Shown here: positions 22,020-33,934 of the stretch, one piece after another | Numbering within the stretch: position 1 is the first letter of the stretch | How the letters are laid out: every line of letters begins with the position of its first letter | NCBI RefSeq assembly: GCF_037975245.1 | Contig: NC_092567.1 | Span: 25,838,376-25,898,375, forward strand | Direction of reading: 5' to 3' | DNA length: 60,000 bases | Source: Apostichopus japonicus | Lineage: Eukaryota > Echinodermata > Holothuroidea > Aspidochirotida > Stichopodidae | Made by a program: the position numbers and the translations under genes | The notes under the pieces: model-generated | The model's database searches: none | Told to the model about the DNA's origin: nothing | What the model saw: the letters and a program-made list of their open reading frames with translations, nothing else

Positions 22020-22914
22020 AAGATCTAGAAAGGACATGGTTAAAAAAAATATATTACGTACGTACGTAATAATACTACGTACGTACGTAATAATTATCAC
22101 GTACGAACGTGACAATACTACGTACGTACGTAATAATATCACGTACGTACGTGATATTACTACGTACGTACGTCATAATTACTACGTACGTACGTGATAA
22201 TTACTACGTACGTACATAATAATTACTACGTACTTATGTAGGGATTATCACGTACGTATTTAATAATTATAACGAATGTAGGCCTACGTATACGTACGTG
22301 TTTAGTGATATAGCCTATGTTAACACTTGTCTAACGTAAGCGAGCCTACGTTATATACTGCGGGTGATACATCTTCATATCAAAGATGGAGAGGGATGAA
22401 CTTGTTAATATGTACATTAATTTAAGGTTTAGCCAGAAGGAAATCCTTTATTACTTTGACAGCAAAGCATCGGATAATAGTTAGGCGAAAGACATCTCAG
22501 GCGCATTCTGAGGAGCCTTTTCTTGTATCGCATGAAACATTCAGACATTGTGGATGTGGAGATTTTTATATTGTGGCAAGCCTAAGCACATACATTCCTG
22601 TGGTGTTAGTCGAACGAACGTACCAATTGTCTGTCTCCGGCATTTCTTAGTTAACTAAGAGTATAAGCTTGACTTCTGTGGTTTACGTATCTTGCATGTT
22701 GACAAATATGTTACAGTATGTACGTACCGCGAACCGCCACTTCTTACTATCTTCAGTATAGAACGTAAAATTATCACGTACCGTACGTACGTGATAAATA
22801 TTACGTACGTACGTAATATTTATTACGTACGTACGTTATAAATATTACGTACGTACGTAATAAATATTACGTACGTACTTAATAATTTTTTTTACCATGT
22901 CCTCTCTAGATCTT
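22020..22914. mobile_element. Foldback element with ACGTACGT palindrome arrays
   Basis: Inverted ends AAGATCTAGARAGGACATGG lie at 22020-22039 and, reversed, at 22895-22914. Both are followed by an A/T run and then by arrays of TACGTACGTACGTAAT-type palindromes: about 22052-22260 on the left with a 20-25 bp period, and about 22775-22875 on the right. Outside these, CAACGTAAGTTTAGACAACG (about 22995) is the inverse of the TTGTCTAAACTTACGTTG repeats near 21720, so the true element may extend to about 21700-23015. No clear target duplication was found. Confidence 0.65.
22386..22648 (+). pseudogene. Possible remnant of an integrase-type transposase N-terminus
   Basis: The ATG at 22386 opens a reading frame containing DELVNMYINLRFSQKEIL, which stops after about 32 codons. 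A shifted frame (from 22456) continues with KHRIIVRRK. The combined pattern resembles the helix-turn-helix start of eukaryotic IS3-like 'integrase core' proteins. That comparison is from memory of the family and is weak. It lies between the two palindrome arrays, so it could be the decayed coding part of the foldback element. Confidence 0.25.
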
Positions 22915-23049
22915 GGTAGAACCAACCCCCTGCGTATAGTAATCATATGAAGCCCACGTGGTAAAGCAATTGTTGAACAGCGCCGATGGCAACAACGTAA
23001 GTTTAGACAACGAAATCAGTTTGCCCATTTCGCGCGTTCACGCGAACAT

Positions 23050-23239
23050 TGTAGAGTACTAGTTGTTAAATAAAGAACACAGTTAAAGGCACTGCTTTGC
23101 AGTTCAAGAAAGCTTGCTGTACTCGTTCTATTTATAACTTCGACGCCATCTTTACTGACTGACTATCGAACGCCAAGTGTGTGATACATGTTTAGGACTA
23201 TGGAACGCCAAGTGTATAATTGTTTATTATGACACTACA
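23050..23239 (-). repeat. 3' LTR of the gypsy element
   Basis: 190 bp, TGTAGAGTAC...GACACTACA, matching 36379-36567 over its full length with about 22 differences and short indels. AACAT lies immediately outside. Confidence 0.9.
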
Positions 23240-23252
23240 ATCCTCCTAACTT
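23240..23252 (-). promoter_or_regulatory. Polypurine tract of the gypsy element
   Basis: Directly inside the 3' LTR, the minus strand reads GTTAGGAGGATT. This is a purine-rich tract in the position where plus-strand DNA synthesis is primed in LTR retrotransposons. Confidence 0.6.
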
Positions 23253-24240
23253 GTGGATGTTTGATTTGCTCTGAAGTATCAGAAAAGGCACTGTATAAAT
23301 AACTTTGTCGGTTACTGAAATAATAATACTCTAGTGTATCATATCTCAAACCGAACAATATGGTTAGTATACTGAACATATTGTATCACTCGGAATGTCA
23401 TAAAATGTGTTACACAATAAGTTGCTTCAACTATGCAATATCATGAATACTGTCTGCTTATCATTTGTGCATATGTTCATAAATAATACATAGCATTTGT
23501 GTTTCCAAGGAATATAGAAACCAGTATGTTAAGTCTTTTGAGAATATGATATAATTAAAGACCTTTACATCTTCTCTGTATGACATGTGAAATAAACTGC
23601 TTGAACCGTATTAACTCTAAACTTCTTTTGTTTCAAGTAAAACTAAACTAACACGACAGATAGTTTTCAACTATACAGAGAGACTTTCTCTTTAAACTAA
23701 ATCACAGATAAACTTTTCTGTTATTACCAAAATAGAGAGTATTTTCTCTTTAAACTACAAGACAGATAAACCTTTTCTCTTTTCCACCTACAACTTTCCG
23801 TGATATTCATATACATGTACAAGAAGTGACTTTCTTCTTTACAACACAATATGATACTAAAACCGAATACAAAGGGTTACATGTTTAAATAGGAAGTGAC
23901 TTTTCTTCCACAACATAAGTTGCAAGTGAGTTGAAGGAGGTGCTTTTCCTCAAAAATAACTGTAAATGTACCAACATTGATTATTTGTCAAAACACATAA
24001 ACTTTTGTGTAAGATTTCAAACCTGTGTAATTTGTCAAACAAAGAATAAAATAACTGTTTCCATTCATTTTTGTTCATTTTCTGTCTGCCTAATACGTTA
24101 TTAACATCTGTAACCGTAAATAAACAAAAGATAATTGTATACTCTGTAAACTTAAACATTAAACATGCAACAAATTGTCTTTGTTGACATGTCTTTGGTT
24201 TGTTTTTGTGAGTTATACAGTTAAGTATAATAATCATTCA
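23253..24240 (-). other. Non-coding 3' region of the gypsy element
   Basis: This stretch of about 1 kb between the integrase end and the 3' LTR has no open frame on either strand beyond short AT-rich ORFs. Loosely repeated words (TTTCTCTTTAAACTA, AGATAAACTTTTCT, GAAGTGACTTTCTTC) occur at 23640-23940. The tandem duplication unit starts at about 23931, so the final 310 bp recur at 27778-28090. Confidence 0.5.
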
Positions 24241-24242
24241 GA

Positions 24243-24764
24243 TTCCTAGGTGGAGCACGATCACGAGGTGGATTTCTTCGTGCTACCATAGGAGCCGTTT
24301 GTATTCTCTCGTTTCTAACAAGGGTTTGCGATTTGTGGCGATGGTGTATCATCGTAATCATCTGTTGCAGCCTGAATGTCATGCTGACCTTTCAAGACTT
24401 TGAAGTGTGATGAGTTTCGCGTTACGCGGTAGGAGCCACGAGATGCAACTATTTGCGAACCCTTGATCGTTATGACCTTCAGCGGTCTGGTGTCGAATGG
24501 AGTAGTGTATATACCGATATGCCCATCACTCTTCACAAGGACATAGTTACCTACTCTAATTTCCGATTCTCTGATTCTTTGATGCTTTTCCGCGTTTACC
24601 TTCTGCTTCATGGACTTATCGCGATTGCGAAGTTCGCTGTCATTTGCTGCGTGCGATTGAGGCTCAGGTAAGCGAGTGCGGATTGGACGCTGGAACATTA
24701 CTGTATCTGGTGGTGCCCCAGACGTTCTATGTGGAGTATCTCGGTAGTTTCTCAGAAACGTGTA
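24243..24764 (-). pseudogene. Gypsy integrase C-terminal part, duplicate copy
   Basis: The minus-strand ORF from 24764 down to 24315 carries the end of the integrase core and the C-terminal domain: FLRNYRDTPH, then RVGNYVLVK and FDTRPLKVITIKG. At 24764 the frame runs into the CACTG element. After the stop at 24315, a shifted frame continues to about 24243 with a proline/arginine-rich tail (ARRNPPRDRAPPRNL). This duplicate is detached from the rest of pol by the tandem duplication, so it cannot be part of an intact polyprotein. It is identical to 28090-28611. Confidence 0.8.
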
Positions 24765-27700
24765 CACTGAAAACTTAAATTGGTTCACCGACTAACATAA
24801 CGTTAGTCCATCTGGTGCCTCTCCCGACTAACATAGCCTTGGTCAGTTGCTATACCGACTAATTTATTCCTTAGTCAGTTGGATTTCGTAGTCGGTCATC
24901 TTAGTCCGTCAGCTTAGTCGATCAACAATTTCTTAGTCGGTAAATGTATATTAGTCAGTTACATTAGTTGGTGACATTAGTCGGTCTTTACCGACTAATT
25001 TATATGAGCCACCGACTAGTTTATAGCAGGTTTTACATTAGTCAGGATGGTGCCTCTCCCGACTAACCTTTCTTAGTCCGTATCGACTGACTAGTTGCAC
25101 CGACTAGATTCACTGAAAGAATTAAACCCGACTAGCATCACTGAAAGAAAAGAGAGAAGAAGAAACACAAATAATGTGCACGTTGGCAGTGTTTATTTCT
25201 GATAAAACTTCTGATGTCTACAAAAGGCTGACTTTCGACAGATAGAGAAGAAATCACTGTAAATAAAATCTGAAAATCTGATTTTTTTTTCCAACAAAGT
25301 TAAGACAAGTTAATGGATCAAACATGAATCGCAAAAGTATAGCACTGCACAATAATGCAAAGTTGAATCTTGGGCAAGGGTTCCTCATGACTTTCCTTTA
25401 AAAGTGGTACCCCAAATCGACACCAGTTAAGTCTTCACGAACAAAGAGTGTTTCTCTTAACTACAAATGGCCTCCCACTTGTCTTCAGGAAGCCAAAATC
25501 TGCACCATTATTGACCTGTGAACAGAAAATATGATATACGTGTAAGCACAGATACAGATATAGCACATGATAACTCACATTATCATAAACATACATTTAC
25601 ATTAAAATTTTATAACATATTGGGAGGTATACATTTAAATCTAGGTCCCTCAAATTACATGCCAGGAATAGCAGCTTTACCAAATTATTATTAGCTTTGC
25701 ACAGCATAACACCAAGTTATTTCTCAAAGCTTAATAATTATGTTAATCATGTTAATAATGATCCCAATAGACCGGGATCCCAGAGGGTTTGGTTAGCTGG
25801 GAAGGTAACCAATTGCCTTGTACATCACAATGTTCACAGTGCATTCCTGTATATGAAACCAGACGACTGGCAAACCGACTGTGGTGGGTGTGGCTGGGAG
25901 AGCAATTTTAAAGTCACCTGATAGCTAACCTAGATCAGTTTTCATGGTAACCACATCAAAGTAAGTACAATATGTCAGGTATGGCCCCAAGAGCAACAAA
26001 TGGCCATTGCCAGTAATTATTGGTGGTGGGGTACCCCTGCCAGTGATCTATATTTGACCCCTCAAGGCTGACCTAGGTCAGCTCATGAGGTAACCACTTG
26101 AAACCTACTGGAAAATGTTGGTTAGGGCTTCAGATACAACTGATGGGCATTGCCAGTAATTTTTATTGGTGGGGTACCCCTGCCAGTAGACCCCCAAAAT
26201 GCCCATTCCCCATTGACCTAGATGAGCTCATGAGGTAACCAGTTGAAAACTACTGTAAAATGATTGGCAGGACTCTATATATATGTAAGGGATGGGCATT
26301 TCCTGTAATTTATATTAGTGCGGTACTCCTGCCAGTAGACCCCCAAAAAGCCCCCCCCCCCTCATTGATCTAGGTCAGCTCATGATTTAACCAGTTGAAA
26401 ACTACTGGAAAATTATTAACAGGATTCTATTTGTAAGGGATGGGCGGACTCTGGCAGTGGTGGCCCACCAATATAAAATACTGGAAATGCCCATCCTTAC
26501 ATATCAAGTGATACCTATCATTTTCCTGTAGGTTTCAACTGGTCAAATCATGAGCTCACCTAGGTCAATGAGGGGATGGGCATATTGGGGGTCTACTGGC
26601 AGGGGTACCCCACCAATAAAAATTACTGGCAATGCCCATCCCTTGTATCTGAAGTCCTAGCCAACATTTTCCAGTAGGTTTCAAGTGGTTACCTCATAAG
26701 CTGACCTAGGTCAGCCATGAGGGTCAATTATAGATCACTGGCAGGGGTACCCCACCACCAATAATTACTGGCAATGGCCATTTGTTGCTCTTGGGGCCAT
26801 ACCTGACACATTGTTCTTACTTTGATGTGGTTACCATGAAAGCTGCTCTAGGTTAGCTATTAGGTGACTTTAAAATTGCTTTCCCAGCCACATCCACCAC
26901 AGTCGGTTTGCCAGTCGTCAGGTTTCATATACAGGAATGCATTGTGAACATTGTGATGTACCAGGCAATTGGTTACCTTCCCAGCTTACCAAACCCTCTG
27001 GACTCCCGCTCTACAGATCAGTGAAAATTTGACCAAACTTATAAGGCTTGCACGTAAATGATAATCTAGACTGTTTTTTTTTAAAAACAGGTTATGAAAG
27101 TATCTTAAATATCATTAAACAGTTGGGTACAATAGTTAAACTCACTCTTCCATCTTTTTTCTCTATGGTACTTGTTCCTTTGCTTTTTGGACTCTTGGAT
27201 AAACTCTTTTGTTCTGCGAAGGGTACCAATATATCATCTTAAAACATGTCTTTAAGCCATATATAACACAGTTCTCCTCTTCTGTTGTTGCCTCCACACT
27301 GGTGTCGTACATCACAGGAAAGCTCACCCTTGACTTAGATATTTGGCTTTTCAATTCCTGCTGGAAAAAAGAAACAGCAAAGTATTCATCATTTGAAAAA
27401 AAAATAAAATAAGTTGTCACCACAAAGTTATGTGAGATTTGCTTCCACTATAGTCTCAAAAAAACAATCCCAAAGTTTGAAGCAGACTGTATAAAGCTGA
27501 AAATTTGAACGAGAGTGTCATCACCATTGCAACCAGAATCAAATGCCCAGAATACAGAGATAATAAAACATGGGCTAAATCTTTGTTTGTTTTTTATGAA
27601 CTTTAAAAATATAAAATTTTAGAAACAGAAATGCACTGAGCCAACTTATTTATAGGCCTAATCGTTTTTAGTTGTTATTTCGCTTGCTCACATAACAAGC

Positions 27701-27777
27701 CTGTTTAGACCTAGGCTAGAGGAGAATCAGTACTTTGTTACACTAAGTTTGTCTACGGTCGTTTTGATGCAAGTGAA
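24765..27777. mobile_element. CACTG-ended DNA element, truncated duplicate
   Basis: Begins CACTGAAAAC after a TA target dinucleotide and is identical over 3.0 kb to the left part of the complete element at 28612. It is cut off at 27777 by the duplication junction. The first 340 bp contain many CCGACTAA/TTAGTCGG words. Confidence 0.85.
25780..27003. repeat. Large internal inverted repeat of the CACTG element (duplicate copy)
   Basis: The left arm starts CCAGAGGGTTTGGTTAGCTG (25780) and the right arm ends with its inverse at about 27000. The arms pair over about 600 bp with small mismatches. They include GTACCCCTGCCAG/CTGGCAGGGGTAC and GGCCATTGCCAGTAATTATT-type words, several repeated within each arm. 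Both arms keep the same short open frame (WLAGKVTNCLVHHNVH), but that follows from the repeat itself. Confidence 0.85.
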
Positions 27778-28089
27778 TTGAAGGAGTTGCTTTTTCTCAA
27801 AAATAACTGTAAATGTACCAACATTGATTATTTGTCAAAACACATAAACTTTTGTGTAAGATTTCAAACCTGTGTAATTTGTCAAACAAAGAATAAAATA
27901 ACTGTTTCCATTCATTTTTGTTCATTTTCTGTCTGCCTAATACGTTATTAACATCTGTAACCGTAAATAAACAAAAGATAATTGTATACTCTGTAAACTT
28001 AAACATTAAACATGCAACAAATTGTCTTTGTTGACATGTCTTTGGTTTGTTTTTGTGAGTTATACAGTTAAGTATAATAATCATTCAGA

Positions 28090-28611
28090 TTCCTAGGTGG
28101 AGCACGATCACGAGGTGGATTTCTTCGTGCTACCATAGGAGCCGTTTGTATTCTCTCGTTTCTAACAAGGGTTTGCGATTTGTGGCGATGGTGTATCATC
28201 GTAATCATCTGTTGCAGCCTGAATGTCATGCTGACCTTTCAAGACTTTGAAGTGTGATGAGTTTCGCGTTACGCGGTAGGAGCCACGAGATGCAACTATT
28301 TGCGAACCCTTGATCGTTATGACCTTCAGCGGTCTGGTGTCGAATGGAGTAGTGTATATACCGATATGCCCATCACTCTTCACAAGGACATAGTTACCTA
28401 CTCTAATTTCCGATTCTCTGATTCTTTGATGCTTTTCCGCGTTTACCTTCTGCTTCATGGACTTATCGCGATTGCGAAGTTCGCTGTCATTTGCTGCGTG
28501 CGATTGAGGCTCAGGTAAGCGAGTGCGGATTGGACGCTGGAACATTACTGTATCTGGTGGTGCCCCAGACGTTCTATGTGGAGTATCTCGGTAGTTTCTC
28601 AGAAACGTGTA
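28090..28611 (-). pseudogene. Gypsy integrase C-terminal part, original copy
   Basis: Same content as 24243-24764: the end of the integrase core and the C-terminal domain, with a frameshift near the end. Its upstream continuation lies across the CACTG element, from 33101 on. The TA at 28610-28611 is repeated at 33099-33100. With one TA removed, the integrase frame would run across the junction, which shows that the CACTG element landed inside a then-continuous coding region. Confidence 0.85.
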
Positions 28612-31600
28612 CACTGAAAACTTAAATTGGTTCACCGACTAACATAACGTTAGTCCATCTGGTGCCTCTCCCGACTAACATAGCCTTGGTCAGTTGCTAT
28701 ACCGACTAATTTATTCCTTAGTCAGTTGGATTTCGTAGTCGGTCATCTTAGTCCGTCAGCTTAGTCGATCAACAATTTCTTAGTCGGTAAATGTATATTA
28801 GTCAGTTACATTAGTTGGTGACATTAGTCGGTCTTTACCGACTAATTTATATGAGCCACCGACTAGTTTATAGCAGGTTTTACATTAGTCAGGATGGTGC
28901 CTCTCCCGACTAACCTTTCTTAGTCCGTATCGACTGACTAGTTGCACCGACTAGATTCACTGAAAGAATTAAACCCGACTAGCATCACTGAAAGAAAAGA
29001 GAGAAGAAGAAACACAAATAATGTGCACGTTGGCAGTGTTTATTTCTGATAAAACTTCTGATGTCTACAAAAGGCTGACTTTCGACAGATAGAGAAGAAA
29101 TCACTGTAAATAAAATCTGAAAATCTGATTTTTTTTTCCAACAAAGTTAAGACAAGTTAATGGATCAAACATGAATCGCAAAAGTATAGCACTGCACAAT
29201 AATGCAAAGTTGAATCTTGGGCAAGGGTTCCTCATGACTTTCCTTTAAAAGTGGTACCCCAAATCGACACCAGTTAAGTCTTCACGAACAAAGAGTGTTT
29301 CTCTTAACTACAAATGGCCTCCCACTTGTCTTCAGGAAGCCAAAATCTGCACCATTATTGACCTGTGAACAGAAAATATGATATACGTGTAAGCACAGAT
29401 ACAGATATAGCACATGATAACTCACATTATCATAAACATACATTTACATTAAAATTTTATAACATATTGGGAGGTATACATTTAAATCTAGGTCCCTCAA
29501 ATTACAAGCCAGGAATAGCAGCTTTACCAAATTATTATTAGCTTTGCACAGCATAACACCAAGTTATTTCTCAAAGCTTAATAATTATGTTAATCATGTT
29601 AATAATGATCCCAATAGACCGGGATCCCAGAGGGTTTGGTTAGCTGGGAAGGTAACCAATTGCCTTGTACATCACAATGTTCACAGTGCATTCCTGTATA
29701 TGAAACCAGACGACTGGCAAACCGACTGTGGTGGGTGTGGCTGGGAGAGCAATTTTAAAGTCACCTGATAGCTAACCTAGATCAGTTTTCATGGTAACCA
29801 CATCAAAGTAAGTACAATATGTCAGGTATGGCCCCAAGAGCAACAAATGGCCATTGCCAGTAATTATTGGTGGTGGGGTACCCCTGCCAGTGATCTATAT
29901 TTGACCCCTCAAGGCTGACCTAGGTCAGCTCATGAGGTAACCACTTGAAACCTACTGGAAAATGTTGGTTAGGGCTTCAGATACAACTGATGGGCATTGC
30001 CAGTAATTTTTATTGGTGGGGTACCCCTGCCAGTAGACCCCCAAAATGCCCATTCCCCATTGACCTAGATGAGCTCATGAGGTAACCAGTTGAAAACTAC
30101 TGTAAAATGATTGGCAGGACTCTATATATATGTAAGGGATGGGCATTTCCTGTAATTTATATTAGTGCGGTACTCCTGCCAGTAGACCCCCAAAAAGCCC
30201 CCCCCCCCCCTCATTGATCTAGGTCAGCTCATGATTTAACCAGTTGAAAACTACTGGAAAATTATTAACAGGATTCTATTTGTAAGGGATGGGCGGACTC
30301 TGGCAGTGGTGGCCCACCAATATAAAATACTGGAAATGCCCATCCTTACATATCAAGTGATACCTATCATTTTCCTGTAGGTTTCAACTGGTCAAATCAT
30401 GAGCTCACCTAGGTCAATGAGGGGATGGGCATATTGGGGGTCTACTGGCAGGGGTACCCCACCAATAAAAATTACTGGCAATGCCCATCCCTTGTATCTG
30501 AAGTCCTAGCCAACATTTTCCAGTAGGTTTCAAGTGGTTACCTCATAAGCTGACCTAGGTCAGCCATGAGGGTCAATTATAGATCACTGGCAGGGGTACC
30601 CCACCACCAATAATTACTGGCAATGGCCATTTGTTGCTCTTGGGGCCATACCTGACACATTGTTCTTACTTTGATGTGGTTACCATGAAAGCTGCTCTAG
30701 GTTAGCTATTAGGTGACTTTAAAATTGCTCTCCCAGCCACATCCACCACAGTCGGTTTGCCAGTCGTCAGGTTTCATATACAGGAATGCATTGTGAACAT
30801 TGTGATGTACCAGGCAATTGGTTACCTTCCCAGCTTACCAAACCCTCTGGACTCCCGCTCTACAGATCAGTGAAAATTTGACCAAACTTATAAGGCTTGC
30901 ACGTAAATGATAATCTAGACTGTTTTTTTTTAAAAACAGGTTATGAAAAGTATCTTAAATATCATTAAACAGTTGGGTACAATAGTTAAACTCACTCTTC
31001 CATCTTTTTTCTCTATGGTACTTGTTCCTTTGCTTTTTGGACTCTTGGATAAACTCTTTTGTTCTGCGAAGGGTACCAATATATCATCTTAAAACATGTC
31101 TTTAAGCCATATATAACACAGTTCTCCTCTTCTGTTGTTGCCTCCACACTGGTGTCGTACATCACAGGAAAGCTCACCCTTGACTTAGATATTTGGCTTT
31201 TCAATTCCTGCTGGAAAAAAGAAACAGCAAAGTATTCATCATTTGAAAAAAAAATAAAATAAGTTGTCACCACAAAGTTATGTGAGATTTGCTTCCACTA
31301 TAGTCTCAAAAAAACAATCCCAAAGTTTGAAGCAGACTGTATAAAGCTGAAAATTTGAACGAGAGTGTCATCACCATTGCAACCAGAATCAAATGCCCAG
31401 AATACAGAGATAATAAAACATGGGCTAAATCTTTGTTTGTTTTTTATGAACTTTAAAAATATAAAATTTTAGAAACAGAAATGCACTGAGCCAACTTATT
31501 TATAGGCCTAATCGTTTTTAGTTGTTATTTCGCTTGCTCACATAACAAGCCTGTTTAGACCTAGGCTAGAGGAGAATCAGTACTTTGTTACACTAAGTTT

Positions 31601-33098
31601 GTCTACGGTCGTTTTGATTTAGTCTTACTAGTAGTACTAAAGTATATAATGGACCGGCGAAGACTACAGAATACCCAGAGTTTTAGCAACTGCGTTAAAC
31701 TGTATCATCTGATCTATTATTTACGCCAATGAGTTTCATTCAATCTAGGATCAAAAAGAGAAAACTAATTAATCTTAACCTTTAAACTTTGCTACTAAAC
31801 AGATATGCTTGAATTACAAATAAATGTCAAAAAAACATCATAATCTAAGAATCGATGCATATACATACACATAAACAGAATAATTTGAATTCGCGCAAGT
31901 GAACCCTGCACTACATTGGACAGTAAAAAACGTGCAATTAGACCAAACTAAACATACTAAATTTTCCGTTACTTCTACATAAAATATCAATACAAATACA
32001 ACAACTTACTCTTTTGGCAGTATACTAAAAGCACATGTTATAATAACTTCAGACTATCAAGCTTTCCTGAGAAAAAAACGGTTAATACTTCTTACAGTAA
32101 GCAAGTCGACCGTGAAGGAATGTCGCAATTGTTTCCTGGGCGTGACCGGAAATTAAATACTAAAAACTGATAAATGAAAAGGTTAAATAGAACTGAAGCG
32201 TGCATCCTGACTGCTCGCAACATATAATACCGTTGACTAGCCAACATAATGTGTTCAGCCGACTGTGACTGTACGTTTGAAGGTCTAGCCTTGCTTATTC
32301 AATATCACAAAGCCTACCCATTTAGATTCACATGGGAAATTACAGGAAATCTTTACCAAATGAGTGTAGACTTCAAATAAACTATTGAGCCTTATAGTTC
32401 CAGCATTTGTTTGGGAATAAATTAGAAGATTATGTGCCACTGTTCAATCTAGCCCAATACACACATAACACATTGTTAATTGGTGTTTAGAATGCACACT
32501 TTAGTGTTGAGAATGCACTGCAGTACCCAGTAGAAGCCTATAGGCTACTCACTGTCATTGCACTTGTGTATTGCGAAACGCCAACGTGACAACGGTAGCG
32601 TTACACTAACCATAATACAGTACTAGTGCCAGTGGCCTAACAATTAACTTTAAGTTTACCTTCTAGTTAAAGGAATAACAGGTAGGCCGATGATGCAGTT
32701 AATACCTCCATTCTTCTAAAGACCTTCTTGGGTGATTTACGGTTGAAAGTTGCTTAGAGTGATCGTATGAAACTATGCCAAGCCCAGCAAGCTGCCGTTG
32801 CCTCTCGGTTTCCAAATTGAAGTGAATCGAATTGGGTTAAAATACATTAGTCCGTCGACACCGACTAAGCTACGATTATGGCGTAAATCGGGTGTCCGTA
32901 TCGTTCTTAGTCCATGGGTTAAAATACCTTAGTCCGTCGCCACCGACTAAGCTGCGATTATATTTTCCTTAGTCAGTGTAAACTAACTAAGAAGCAGCGA
33001 TGAAACGAAGATTTTTGCTAGTCCGGGTGCATTGACTAACGTTAAAGACTAATTTAACGTTAGTCCGTGGCAATATTGACTAGTTTATTTTTTCAGTG
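28612..33098. mobile_element. Complete CACTG-ended DNA element (4.49 kb), CACTA/EnSpm-like
   Basis: The termini are CACTGAAAA and TTTTCAGTG, with a 2-bp duplication TA. About 400 bp at the left end and 280 bp at the right end are packed with short motifs CCGACTAA/TTAGTCGG in both orientations. Inside lies a large inverted repeat (about 29627-30850). CACTx ends, a 2-3 bp duplication of variable sequence and subterminal repeats in both orientations are the hallmarks of the CACTA/EnSpm (CMC) superfamily. No transposase was found, so it is non-autonomous. A second full copy at 47866 has a CA duplication, which argues against Tc1/mariner, whose target is always TA. Confidence 0.75.
29627..30850. 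repeat. Large internal inverted repeat of the complete CACTG element
   Basis: Same structure as 25780-27003: two arms of about 600 bp in opposite orientation around about 30240. The right arm ends at the inverse of AGAGGGTTTGGT. Confidence 0.85.
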
Positions 33099-33100
33099 TA

Positions 33101-33928
33101 TAGCCCTTGTTTCCAGACTTACGCTCGGCGTTTGCTGTGCGGACAACTTTCTTTAGAACGCGCTTGAATCGCTCAACTTCTCCATTGGCCTGTGGCCATC
33201 GCGGTGTGATTCTACGATGTCGGAATCCGAAGTATGTGCAAACTTCATGAAATATTCGCTGTTGAAAGGTGGTCGGTTATCATTACGGACAACTTCTGGA
33301 ATACCGAACAATGCATATATGCGATCTAAATGTGGGATAACCGCTTTACTAGAAGTAGATGTGAGAATTTCAACCACTGGGAATCTGCTATAATCGTCGA
33401 TGATGACAAAAAGATGCTCTTCGGTCTGAGAAGTCTATGCTGACTTCTTTCAAAGATTGGGTTGGAAGTGCTGACATTTGGATAGGGTCACGCGTTGTTG
33501 AACTGCTTGTTGCTTGGCATGGAATACATTGACTGATCTTTTCTTCCACACGCTTGTCTATACCAGGAAAACAAACTTTTTCGCGAATCAGCTGTTTCGT
33601 GCGAACGACACCTTGGTATCCTTGGTGTGCGATTGTGATGATCGCGAAGGATTGACGGAATCACAATTCTGTGATCACGGAGTAGCACTTTTCCATCTTT
33701 TGCTACGCTGGGCTCATTCTTTACGTTTTTGGAGCACTGCACCTCTGGCGTAATCGAGTGCCAGCTATTCCTTTCGACAGCTTTGATGCATGCTTGCAAA
33801 ACAGGATCTGATGTGGTCGCTGCAACTATCTCATCCATGTTGATCGGATGTCGCGAGAAATAATCGGCCGGGTTGGTTGCACCTGGTTGGTATGCTAGGG
33901 AAAAATCATACTGCTGAAGGTGCAGCAT
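33101..33928 (-). pseudogene. Gypsy integrase core and RNase H/integrase linker, broken
   Basis: The 33928-33488 frame starts with LQQYDFSLAYQPG and NPADYFSRHP, the usual linker after RNase H. It runs toward the HHCC zinc-binding part, where a frameshift occurs after RDHHNRTP. The 33377-33153 frame carries the integrase core around the second catalytic Asp, in RNDNRPPFNSEYF; the usual Gly after Asn is Arg. Further toward 33101 the frame shifts again. At 33098-33100 it meets the CACTG element. It is inactive because of several frameshifts. Confidence 0.8.
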
Positions 33929-33934
33929 CCATCT

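Larger units (their letters stand above)
23931..31624. repeat. Direct tandem duplication of 3,847 bp
   Basis: 23931-27777 is repeated at 27778-31624 with only a handful of differences, mostly single bases or run lengths (for example near 25664/29511, 26350/30197 and 26888/30735). Each unit begins in the gypsy 3' region, includes the integrase C-terminus, and ends inside the CACTG element. The start of the second unit (TGCAAGTGAATTGAAGGAG) differs slightly from the first (TGCAAGTGAGTTGAAGGAG). Confidence 0.95.

Noticed and set aside
25697-25921. Conserved ORF with WLAGKVTNCLVHHNVH in the CACTG elements
   Set aside because: It appears in both arms of the inverted repeat and in all element copies without start or domain conservation. 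It is a by-product of the palindrome.
28612-33098. Tc1/mariner assignment of the CACTG element because of its TA duplication
   Set aside because: The other complete copy has a CA duplication, confirmed by the empty paralogous site, and the subterminal repeats fit CACTA-like elements better.
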